Of a DNA stretch of 5,065 nt, positions 1 through 5,065 are shown in pieces. Source of the DNA: Candidatus Alloscillospira gallinarum (GTDB lineage: Bacteria > Bacillota > Clostridia > Oscillospirales > Oscillospiraceae). Within the stretch, counting starts at the first letter, position 1, and every line of letters begins with the position of its first letter. The position numbers were made by a program, and so were the translations under genes. The notes below the pieces were generated by a model, which had not been told where the DNA came from, searched no databases, and was given only the letters and a program-made list of their open reading frames with translations. The stretch spans positions 1-5,065 of the forward strand of contig CAJFTV010000021.1 in the NCBI GenBank assembly GCA_904420055.1, given 5' to 3'.

Positions 1-711
1 CCGGGGTACAGATATGTACTTGGCTCCGTATTAAATCAGGTGCTCCTGCACCAGTCAATAATCGGACTTGAGACAAAAATCGCAATGGACAAATACGGAA
101 TTAAGCCCGACCTTATAATCGGCTGCGCCGGCGGCGGTTCAAACCTGGGCGGACTTATCTCACCATTCATGGGCGAAAAGCTGAGAGGCGAGGCGGATTA
201 TAAGTTCATCGCCGTAGAGCCGGCCTCCTGCCCCTCTTTTACCAGAGGCAAGTTTGCATACGATTTCTGCGACACCGGAATGGTCTGCCCCCTGGCCAAG
301 ATGTACACCCTGGGCAGCGGCTTTATCCCCAGCGCAAACCACGCCGGCGGTCTGAGATATCACGGCATGAGTTCAATACTTTCACAGCTCTACCACGACG
401 GCCTCATGGACGCTGTCTCCATTGAGCAGACGGCTGTGTTCAAGGCGGCAGAGGAGTTTGCCAGAGTTGAGGGTATCCTCCCCGCGCCGGAGTCCAGCCA
501 CGCCATAAAGGTCGCAATAGATGAGGCCATGAAGTGCAAGGAGACCGGCGAGGAAAAGACCATTCTCTTCGGTCTCACCGGAACAGGCTACTTTGACCTT
601 GTGGCATATGAAAAATTCCACAACGGCGAGATGTCCGACTATATCCCCACAGACGCGGACCTCCAGGCCGGGTTTGACGGAATACCCAAGTTCCCCGGCA
701 ATGAGTTTTAA
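1..711 (+). CDS. trpB: Tryptophan synthase beta chain-like protein, TrpB2 type (5' end outside window)
   Basis: The reading frame is open from base 1 and ends at TAA 709-711, giving the last 236 residues of a family that is usually about 430-460 long. The GTG at 40 lies inside the conserved run YVLGSVLNQVLLHQ and is not the start. Visible residues 44-48 (GGGSN) match the loop that holds the phosphate of pyridoxal phosphate in fold-type II enzymes. GGLRYHG (about 116-122), PAPESSHA (about 161-168) and GLTGTGYFDL (about 191-200) match the TrpB2 branch rather than classical TrpB. The family joins indole and serine to make tryptophan in the cytoplasm, but some TrpB2 proteins may act on other substrates or without TrpA. 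The PLP-binding lysine and catalytic glutamate lie upstream of the window and cannot be checked. No trpA follows; the gene ends against a convergent proline operon. The family call is firm, the exact substrate is not. Confidence 0.86.
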   Translation, partial: PGYRYVLGSVLNQVLLHQSIIGLETKIAMDKYGIKPDLIIGCAGGGSNLGGLISPFMGEKLRGEADYKFIAVEPASCPSFTRGKFAYDFCDTGMVCPLAKMYTLGSGFIPSANHAGGLRYHGMSSILSQLYHDGLMDAVSIEQTAVFKAAEEFARVEGILPAPESSHAIKVAIDEAMKCKETGEEKTILFGLTGTGYFDLVAYEKFHNGEMSDYIPTDADLQAGFDGIPKFPGNEF

Positions 712-736
712 TCTCTCTTTCTTCCTCCTTTAACAA

Positions 737-767
737 AAACCGGTGCAGCGTAATGCCGCACCGGTTT
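737..767. terminator. Probable bidirectional intrinsic terminator between trpB and proC
   Basis: A perfect 10-bp stem (AAACCGGTGC at 737-746, GCACCGGTTT at 758-767) closes an 11-nt loop. Read on the plus strand it is followed by TTTAATTTT, 26 bp after the trpB stop. Read on the minus strand the arm runs into TTTTTG. It lies between two convergent genes, so it can end both transcripts. The stem is clear; use in both directions is inferred. Confidence 0.8.
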
Positions 768-786
768 AATTTTAAAATGTGAGAAC

Positions 787-818
787 AGCAAGTCCGCGGG
801 ATGTCCCGCGGACTTGCT
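787..818. terminator. Very stable 15-bp hairpin after proC, probable operon terminator or processing/stability stem
   Basis: Arms AGCAAGTCCGCGGGA (787-801) and TCCCGCGGACTTGCT (804-818) are perfect complements with only TG between them, so the real loop is about four bases. It begins 17 bp past the proC stop on the minus strand. The bases after it on that strand (GTTCTCACATTTT) form a poor U-tract, so it may block 3' exonucleases or act with the second hairpin rather than terminate alone. On the plus strand it backs up the trpB terminator. Confidence 0.65.
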
Positions 819-834
819 TAAATATAACGTGCCA

Positions 835-1629
835 TCACATGGACCTGTCCCTGTCCATTATGGCCTCAATTCCCTTATATACGGCGTTTTCAAATCCCAG
901 CTCCCGTATCTTCAAAACGCCCTCAATCGTCGTGCCGGCAGGGGAACATATCTGGTCAACCAGCTCCATTGGGTGTGTGCCCTCATAATTTAAAAGCGAC
1001 ACGCAACCCAGTACCGACTGTATTGCAAGGTCAGTGGCAACCGCCTTTGAAAGACCGCCCTTAACCCCTGCCGTCGCCAAGGCGTCAATATACATAAACG
1101 TAAACGCAATAGACGAGCCGCAGATTGCCGTAAACACAGAAAACTGGCTCTCCGGCAGGCGGTAAACCCTGCCCACTGTCTCAAACACCCCGGCCGCTAT
1201 GTCAGCGTCCGTATCGGTGGCAAATTTTCCAGGGCAGACGGCCGTTGCCGCCGCCATTGCCCGGGCATTTATGTTGGGCATAACCCTGACAATGCGGGTT
1301 TTGGCCGGAAGTATCTCTTCATACCAGCCAAGCGTCTTGCCTGCCGCAATTGTTATAATGAGCTTTGTCTCGTCAATCGCCGGAGATATCTCCCGGAGCA
1401 CTCCCTCCATCATCTGGGGCTTTACGCACAGGACAATGACGTCCGCGCTCTTTACTATATCAGCATTTGTCTCTGCCGGATTAAGCCCCACCTCCCGGGA
1501 TAGTTCCTGCATTCTGTCCGCCGACACATCGTGCCCCAAAAGCGAGTTGTTTTCAAAAAAGCCGCCCTTTTTCATACCTCTGATAATTGCCGAGGCCATA
1601 TTTCCCAAACCTATAAATCCATATGTCAT
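835..1629 (-). CDS. proC: Pyrroline-5-carboxylate reductase (ProC)
   Basis: This 264-residue protein (family usual 260-280) carries out the last step of proline synthesis, NAD(P)H-dependent reduction of pyrroline-5-carboxylate to proline in the cytoplasm. The N-terminal Rossmann fold shows GLGNMA (residues 7-12), then CVKPQ (68-72) and RVMPNINA (115-122). The C-terminal dimerisation domain contains CGSSIAF (170-176) and the family signature around LVDQICSPAGTT (223-234). Two usual stretches are varied: PNTPA reads PNINA and GS(G/A)PA reads GSSIA. The rest is canonical and I expect an active enzyme. The ATG (1627-1629) overlaps the proA stop as ATGA, pointing to translational coupling. A GGAGG (1642-1646) lies 12 nt upstream, inside proA. 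It is the last gene of the operon, followed by two hairpins. Confidence 0.96.
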   Translation of the reverse strand: MTYGFIGLGNMASAIIRGMKKGGFFENNSLLGHDVSADRMQELSREVGLNPAETNADIVKSADVIVLCVKPQMMEGVLREISPAIDETKLIITIAAGKTLGWYEEILPAKTRIVRVMPNINARAMAAATAVCPGKFATDTDADIAAGVFETVGRVYRLPESQFSVFTAICGSSIAFTFMYIDALATAGVKGGLSKAVATDLAIQSVLGCVSLLNYEGTHPMELVDQICSPAGTTIEGVLKIRELGFENAVYKGIEAIMDRDRSM

Positions 1630-2864
1630 CTTACCTGTCCGCCTCCATAAATCTTATACTTCATAGATGTGAGTTCATTTAATCCCAGCGGCCCTCTGGC
1701 GTGGATTTTCTGTGTGGATATGCCAATCTCCGCACCCATGCCAAACTCTCCCCCGTCGGTAAAGCGGGTAGAGGCATTATGATACACTGCCGCAGCGTCA
1801 ACCTTGGCCATAAACTCCTCGGCCGCGGAGGCGTTTTCAGTAACAATACACTCGCTGTGGCCGGTGCCGTACGTATTTATGTGGTCAACAGCTTCGTCCA
1901 GGCTGCCGACTACCTTTGCCGCTATAATGTAGTCGTTATACTCCCGGCCCCAGTCCTCATTGCCGGCCTCTTTTGCCTGAGATATAAGCTCCATAACCTC
2001 CCTGTCGCCCCGTATCTCCACATTTTTGTCCAAAAGCCTATGGCAGATAACAGGCAGTGCCTTATCCGCAATATCGCGGTGTATGAGCATGCACTCTGCG
2101 GCGTTGCAGACCGAGGGGCGGCTTGTCTTGGCGTTGTCAATTATATCCGCCGCCATGTCTATATCCGCGTCCCTGTCCACATATATGTGGCATGTACCGG
2201 CTCCGGTCTCTATAACCGGAACAGTTGCGTTTTCCACCACGGCCCGGATAAGTCCGGCTCCGCCACGGGGAATTATGACGTCCACATATCCGTTTAAACG
2301 CATAAGGGCGTTTGCGCTCTCCCTTGTGGTATCCTGTACAAGCTGCACACAGTCCTCCGGCAGGCCGGAGCGCTTTAATCCCTCGCGCATTACATCACAT
2401 ATCGCCGTATTTGAGTTAATCGCGTCACTTCCGCCGCGGAGAATTACGGCGTTGCCGCTCTTCAGGCAGAGGGCCGCGGCGTCTGCCGTTACATTTGGCC
2501 GGGCCTCAAATATTATGCCGATTACCCCAAGAGGCACAGCAACCTTCATAATGTGCAGTCCGTTTGGTCTTGTAAAGTCGTCAAGAACCCTCCCCACAGG
2601 GTCGGGAAGCCCTGTGACGTCTCTCATGCCACCGGCAAACCCGGCAATTCTCTCCCGGGTCAGCGCAAGCCTGTCTAAAAGCGCCTTAGACATGCCGTTT
2701 TTTCTGCCGTTTTCCATATCAACGGCGTTTGCCGCGAGTATACGCTCCGCGTTTTCCTCCAGGCTGTCGGCAATCAGCATAAGCGCCCTGTTTTTCGTCT
2801 CCGTATCGGCACAACCAAGTGTGCGGGAGGCAATTTTTGCCTTTTTTCCAAGTTCAGTCAGCAT
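1626..2864 (-). CDS. proA: Glutamate-5-semialdehyde dehydrogenase / gamma-glutamyl phosphate reductase (ProA)
   Basis: This 412-residue protein has the full length of the family. It reduces gamma-glutamyl phosphate, made by ProB, to glutamate-5-semialdehyde with NADPH; the product closes spontaneously to pyrroline-5-carboxylate, the ProC substrate. The cofactor half contains EARPNVTADAAALCLKSGN (120-138). The catalytic cysteine is Cys253 in SRPSVCNAAE. The C-terminal family signature is present as VDAAAVYHNASTRFTDGGEF (355-374). The ATG (2862-2864) lies 2 bp after the proB stop with a GGTGA ribosome binding site (2872-2876) 7 nt upstream, inside the proB 3' end. The gene overlaps proC by 4 bp. 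ProA commonly forms a channeling complex with ProB because the acyl phosphate is unstable, which fits their abutment. Nothing looks broken. Confidence 0.97.
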   Translation of the reverse strand: MLTELGKKAKIASRTLGCADTETKNRALMLIADSLEENAERILAANAVDMENGRKNGMSKALLDRLALTRERIAGFAGGMRDVTGLPDPVGRVLDDFTRPNGLHIMKVAVPLGVIGIIFEARPNVTADAAALCLKSGNAVILRGGSDAINSNTAICDVMREGLKRSGLPEDCVQLVQDTTRESANALMRLNGYVDVIIPRGGAGLIRAVVENATVPVIETGAGTCHIYVDRDADIDMAADIIDNAKTSRPSVCNAAECMLIHRDIADKALPVICHRLLDKNVEIRGDREVMELISQAKEAGNEDWGREYNDYIIAAKVVGSLDEAVDHINTYGTGHSECIVTENASAAEEFMAKVDAAAVYHNASTRFTDGGEFGMGAEIGISTQKIHARGPLGLNELTSMKYKIYGGGQVR

Positions 2865-2866
2865 TT

Positions 2867-3640
2867 TTATTTCACCGCCTTAAAATATGTACCTACATCT
2901 TCGCCTTCCAAAAGTTTGTATACGTCCTTCGGCCTGCTTCCGCCAATAACGTACGTCTCTATCCCCGCCTCGGTCGCCCGCTTCGCGGCGTGAATTTTTG
3001 TAATCATGCCCCCGGTTCCGAAGCTCGACGTGGACTCCCCTGCGCAGGCGCATACCTTGTCATCTATTCTCTCCACACAGGATATGCGCTTTGCCTCCGG
3101 ATTTTTAAAGGGGTTTGAGTCGTAAAGGCCGTCTGTCTCTGTGAGCATAATGAGACGGTCTGCGTTGATTACAATGGCCACCTCGGCAGAGAGGCTGTCG
3201 TTATCACCGAACACTATCTCCTCAACCGCCACGGCGTCATTCTCATTTATTATTGGTATGGCACCGTAATCAAAGAGCTTTTCAAACGCGTTTACAAGGT
3301 TTTGGTGCCTTCTCGGGTCTGCTATATCGTTTTTCGTTATCAGCAGCTGCCCCACCTTGTGGTCGTACTGGGAAAACATCTTGTCATACATGAACATAAG
3401 CTCACACTGGCCCACCGTAGCGGCGGCCTGTTTTCCCGCTGTGTCCCTGGGGCGGCTGGAAAGCCCCAGCTTTCCGACACCCACGCCTATCGCCCCAGAT
3501 GTGACAAGCGCCACCCGGTTGCCCCTGTTCATAACATCTGATATGACCTCAACAAGCTCCTCCATACGCTGAAGGTTCAGCCTGCCGGTCTCGTGAATCA
3601 ACGTAGATGTCCCCACCTTGAATACTATTGTCTCCGACAT
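2867..3640 (-). CDS. proB: Glutamate 5-kinase without a PUA domain (ProB)
   Basis: This enzyme phosphorylates the gamma-carboxylate of glutamate with ATP, the first and normally proline-inhibited step of proline synthesis. The 257 residues cover only the amino-acid-kinase domain: FKVGTSTL (7-14, with the nucleotide-binding lysine at 8), VTSGAIGVG (46-54), NENDAVAVEE (132-141), FGDNDSLSAEVA (144-155), LTETDGLYDSNP (166-177) and FGTGGMITKIHAAKRA (207-222). The roughly 100-residue C-terminal PUA domain of E. coli ProB (367 residues) is absent. The frame ends in a clean TAA two bases before proA, so this is a natural short form known in many Firmicutes, not a truncation. The ATG (3638-3640) lies 20 bp after the preceding gene's stop, with GGAGG at 3653-3657, a rather long 12-nt spacing. 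Confidence 0.97.
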   Translation of the reverse strand: MSETIVFKVGTSTLIHETGRLNLQRMEELVEVISDVMNRGNRVALVTSGAIGVGVGKLGLSSRPRDTAGKQAAATVGQCELMFMYDKMFSQYDHKVGQLLITKNDIADPRRHQNLVNAFEKLFDYGAIPIINENDAVAVEEIVFGDNDSLSAEVAIVINADRLIMLTETDGLYDSNPFKNPEAKRISCVERIDDKVCACAGESTSSFGTGGMITKIHAAKRATEAGIETYVIGGSRPKDVYKLLEGEDVGTYFKAVK

Positions 3641-3660
3641 CTTCTTCTAATACCTCCGCC

Positions 3661-3987
3661 CTATATTATCTCCCGCAGGGTGTCAAGGAAGCTCTCCTCG
3701 CCCAGGGTATTCAGCTTAAAAAACATCGCCTGACTTCCGCCGGCAGTTATGGCTGAGAGCTGTATTTTGCCGTCCTCCCGCTGAAAAAGAGTCACGCTCA
3801 TGCTCACCCGGTTACCTCCAAACGCGCTGTATCGTTCAAAGACGCGTACACTGCACCGGCAATTCTCACCAAAGAAATCACTGGAATCCTCAAGGCTCCC
3901 CGAACAGCTCCCTCCCAAAACGCCGTCTGTGACGCGCCTTAATATGGTATCAAAGTTTCCGGTTAAAAGCTTTTCAAGCTTCGCCAC
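3661..3987 (-). CDS. Small DUF6054-like protein of unknown function, first gene of the proline operon
   Basis: I place the start at GTG 3985-3987 because AGGAGGG (3994-4000) lies 7 nt upstream. The in-frame TTG at 4036-4038 has no ribosome binding site and falls at the predicted transcription start. The result is a 108-residue soluble protein with no signal peptide or membrane helix. Notable segments are LGGSCSGSLEDSSDF (24-38), CRCSVRVFERYSAFGGNRVSM (43-63, with two cysteines) and SAITAGGSQAMFFKLNTLGEESFLDTLREII (78-108). From memory these resemble DUF6054, a short Firmicutes family of unknown function; I could not confirm this by search. The alternating hydrophobic pattern suggests a beta-rich fold. 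It stops at TAG 3661-3663, 20 bp before proB, and is almost certainly co-transcribed with proBAC. A role in proline or stress physiology is only suggested by position. Confidence 0.85.
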   Translation of the reverse strand: MAKLEKLLTGNFDTILRRVTDGVLGGSCSGSLEDSSDFFGENCRCSVRVFERYSAFGGNRVSMSVTLFQREDGKIQLSAITAGGSQAMFFKLNTLGEESFLDTLREII

Positions 3988-3993
3988 TGCTCT

Positions 3994-4000
3994 CCCTCCT
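3994..4000 (-). promoter_or_regulatory. Ribosome binding site that fixes the GTG start of the DUF6054-like gene
   Basis: On the minus strand this reads AGGAGGG, a near-perfect match to the anti-Shine-Dalgarno sequence, 7 nt before GTG 3985-3987. No comparable site precedes the longer in-frame TTG start at 4036-4038. Confidence 0.88.
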
Positions 4001-4027
4001 GTCTCAAGTCCCTGCGAAATATTAAAA

Positions 4028-4076
4028 CTAAAATTCAATATATTATTATATCAATCCCGGCGCTCAAATTCAATAT
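4028..4076. repeat. Imperfect 14-bp direct repeat flanking the operon promoter (candidate operator)
   Basis: Plus-strand copies CTAAAATTCAATAT (4028-4041) and CTCAAATTCAATAT (4063-4076) match at 13 of 14 positions, with the last 11 bases identical. Their starts are 35 bp apart. One copy covers the -35 hexamer and the other covers the predicted transcription start. The position suits a repressor site, but the region is AT-rich and chance is possible. Confidence 0.5.
4045..4073 (-). promoter_or_regulatory. Sigma-A type promoter of the DUF6054-like/proBAC operon
   Basis: On the minus strand the -35 element is TTGAAT (4068-4073), then an exact 17-bp spacer, then a consensus TATAAT (4045-4050) preceded by TGA, an extended -10. 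The predicted start of transcription is near 4037-4039, giving a leader of about 50 nt before the GTG start. A leader this short leaves no room for a T-box, which controls proline genes in some other Firmicutes. Control by a protein at the promoter is therefore more likely, if the operon is regulated at all. Confidence 0.85.
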
Positions 4077-4095
4077 TGGGCAGGATATTTGGAAA

Positions 4096-4132
4096 AATAA
4101 AAACACCTGTACATATGACAGGTGTTTTTATT
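4096..4132. terminator. Intrinsic terminator after the XRE regulator gene, insulating the proline operon
   Basis: A perfect 15-bp stem (AATAAAAACACCTGT at 4096-4110, ACAGGTGTTTTTATT at 4118-4132) has a 7-nt loop. On the minus strand it runs into TTTTTATTTTT, an excellent U-tract, about 60 bp after the regulator stop. On the plus strand it also ends in TTTTTATT. It lies 20 bp upstream of the -35 element of the proline operon, so read-through from the regulator should be low. Confidence 0.9.
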
Positions 4133-4193
4133 GCAGTACAGCCGGCCAAAAACGTTTTAAAGCTTTTAATTCACGGCTTTATATTGCCGCTTC

Positions 4194-4799
4194 TTATCTC
4201 ACTACACGGCGACGGCACATTCCGGTCTCACCGCACACGGGACACTTAAGCCTGCGCTTTGTAAAAGTGTGATACCCCTTGACATACTCCCCCATGGACG
4301 GGACAAAAAGCGCTTGGCAATTTGGACACTCATAATGTCCGGCATTTACATCGAGTACCGCAGCGGCCCATATTCCCAGAAGCATAACCGCCGCGGCAAA
4401 GGCAATAACGGCAATTCTTGCCGCCGCCGGCATCACGATAAACGATGCTATGATAATAAGCGCACAAACTGCTATTATTGTTATCACCACGCAGATGACT
4501 GAAAGCAGCATATGCCTTTTATTTTCCTCATTTTCGCGCATTAAAGCCATCATATTCTCCTCCGCCTTTTTCCTGTAGCCGTCTCCGGAAACTATCTCTC
4601 CGGAAAGCAGGTCATTAACCGTAATATGCAGCGCGTCACACAGCGGCAGCATAAGCGAGACCTCCGGCAGACCTCTTCCCCGCTCCCATTTCGAGACAGT
4701 TTTATCACTTATACCTAACATGTCCGCAAGCTGTCTTTGAGTAAGCCCTGTGTCTTTTCTCATCTCAGATATAAATTTTCCCGTTTTAATCTGATCCAT
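4194..4799 (-). CDS. Membrane-anchored XRE-family transcriptional regulator with C-terminal zinc ribbon
   Basis: This 201-residue protein has three parts. Residues about 5-65 form a Cro/CI-type helix-turn-helix, with QRQLADMLGISDKTVSKWERG (21-41) as the DNA-binding core. A charged linker (about 72-96) leads to two hydrophobic helices (about 97-122 and 126-149) separated by a very short turn. The C-terminal part has paired cysteines CPNC (158-161) and CPVC (186-189), a zinc-ribbon pattern, and a basic tail (CRRRVVR). With two helices and a cytoplasmic HTH, both ends should face the cytoplasm (inference). Such HTH-membrane fusions occur in Firmicutes, but the signal and targets are unknown. The ATG (4797-4799) has AGGGAG (4808-4813) 8 nt upstream. 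I saw no convincing promoter. The gene appears to be its own unit, between the tRNA terminator and its own terminator. Confidence 0.9.
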   Translation of the reverse strand: MDQIKTGKFISEMRKDTGLTQRQLADMLGISDKTVSKWERGRGLPEVSLMLPLCDALHITVNDLLSGEIVSGDGYRKKAEENMMALMRENEENKRHMLLSVICVVITIIAVCALIIIASFIVMPAAARIAVIAFAAAVMLLGIWAAAVLDVNAGHYECPNCQALFVPSMGEYVKGYHTFTKRRLKCPVCGETGMCRRRVVR

Positions 4800-4938
4800 T
4801 TGCTCATCTCCCTGCCCCTAATACTACATAGTCCGCACTGCAATTAACACATACGCAGCGTAGAGTTTCACGTTTCGTCAGAAAAATCTCAATAACATTT
4901 TTGTTTTTTCTGGTTATTGATGATAGGTCACCATGTTT
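4800..4938. other. Intergenic region upstream of the XRE regulator, with interleaved inverted repeats
   Basis: This AT-rich stretch should contain the promoter and any leader of the regulator gene. No pair of hexamers with good spacing stands out on the minus strand. It contains two interleaved inverted repeats: CAGAAAAA (4879-4886) with TTTTTCTG (4905-4912), and TCAATAAC (4889-4896) with GTTATTGA (4913-4920). No credible coding sequence is present. Confidence 0.5.
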
Positions 4939-4939
4939 T

Positions 4940-4978
4940 AAACAAAAAACTCCCTTTTGTAAAACAAAAGAGAGTTTT
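4940..4978 (-). terminator. Intrinsic terminator of the tRNA-Gly transcript
   Basis: Read on the minus strand, AAAACTCTCTTTTG pairs with CAAAAGGGAGTTTT through 14 pairs including one U-G wobble, with a 5-nt loop, and continues into TTTTTTGTTT. Plus-strand arms are 4946-4959 and 4965-4978. The stem begins one base after the CCA end of the tRNA, so the mature 3' end lies against the terminator stem. Confidence 0.9.
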
Positions 4979-4979
4979 A

Positions 4980-5055
4980 TGGAGCGGGCGACGAGGCTCG
5001 AACTCGCTACCTCCACCTTGGCAAGGTGGCGCTCTACCAGATGAGCTACGCCCGC
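4980..5055 (-). tRNA. tRNA-Gly (anticodon GCC), with encoded CCA
   Basis: On the minus strand the 76-nt gene folds into a complete cloverleaf. The acceptor stem is GCGGGCG with CGCCCGC (7 perfect pairs), the D stem GCTC/GAGC, and the anticodon stem CCACC/GGTGG around the loop TTGCCAA. The anticodon GCC reads the glycine codons GGC and GGU. The T arm is GCGAG/CTCGT around TTCGAGC, with one wobble pair. The discriminator base is U and CCA is encoded at 4980-4982. Only 10 bp upstream are in the window, so the promoter or a preceding tRNA lies outside it. Confidence 0.97.
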
Positions 5056-5065
5056 GTATGACACA

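Noticed and set aside
724..731. A minus-strand AAAGGAGG resembling a ribosome binding site, downstream of proC
   Set aside because: No start codon follows at a usable distance, and the sequence runs antisense into trpB between terminators.
1199..1666. A 155-codon plus-strand open frame
   Set aside because: It is antisense to proC, with composition explained by the reverse complement of proC codons and no domain.
1701..2297. A 198-codon plus-strand open frame
   Set aside because: It also lies opposite proA, shows no family features, and has no operon partner on that strand.
2026..2883. A 285-codon plus-strand open frame opposite proA
   Set aside because: It is a shadow of proA on the other strand, rich in serine and proline with no recognisable domain, and proA is a certain gene.
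3988..4038. N-terminal extension of the DUF6054-like gene from a TTG start
   Set aside because: There is no ribosome binding site before it, and it coincides with the predicted transcription start. GTG 3985-3987 has an ideal site.
3988..4038. A T-box or other riboswitch in the proline-operon leader
   Set aside because: The leader is only about 50 nt, with no T-box consensus and no terminator hairpin between the promoter and the first gene.
4980..5055. The tRNA-Gly 3' end as an integration site of a mobile element
   Set aside because: No duplicate of the tRNA end, integrase or other mobile gene was seen in the window, and the terminator directly after the tRNA looks native.
4804..5064. An 86-codon minus-strand open frame beginning MSYAGVAHLVERHLAKVEVASSS
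   Set aside because: It is a read-through of the tRNA-Gly gene and its terminator. Peptides containing VAHLVERHLAKVEVASSSLVARS are a familiar artefact of translating tRNA sequence.

Overview
The window looks like ordinary chromosome of a low-to-mid G+C Firmicute, most likely an anaerobic clostridial (gut-type) lineage. This rests on strong AGGAGG-type ribosome binding sites, GTG starts, mixed use of AGA and ATA beside GC-rich codons, a short glutamate kinase without a PUA domain, a DUF6054-like protein and an XRE regulator with membrane helices and a zinc ribbon. The taxonomic guess is inference; no marker gene is present apart from one tRNA.

Layout: bases 1-711 (+) hold the 3' part of a TrpB2-type tryptophan synthase beta-like gene that enters from the left edge. 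It converges on a minus-strand proline operon, and the 123 bp between them hold two strong hairpins that probably terminate transcription. The operon runs from right to left: a small DUF6054-like protein (GTG start at 3987), proB (3640-2867), proA (2864-1626) and proC (1629-835). It starts at a very good sigma-A type promoter (-35 at 4068-4073, extended -10 at 4045-4050), just downstream of a bidirectional terminator (4096-4132) that insulates it from the next gene. proB is 20 bp after the small gene, proA 2 bp after proB, and proC overlaps proA by 4 bp, so the four genes very probably share one mRNA. Together ProB, ProA and ProC make the whole glutamate-to-proline pathway.

Right of the operon, also on the minus strand, are a 201-residue membrane-anchored XRE-family regulator (4799-4194), about 180 bp without a gene, and a complete tRNA-Gly(GCC) with encoded CCA (5055-4980) followed directly by an intrinsic terminator.

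I see no mobile element, CRISPR array, phage gene or evident new defence or biosynthetic system. The points most worth a second look are an imperfect 14-bp direct repeat bracketing the proline-operon promoter (a possible operator), the unexplained DUF6054-like protein leading a proline operon, the HTH/two-helix/zinc-ribbon fusion, and interleaved inverted repeats upstream of that regulator.
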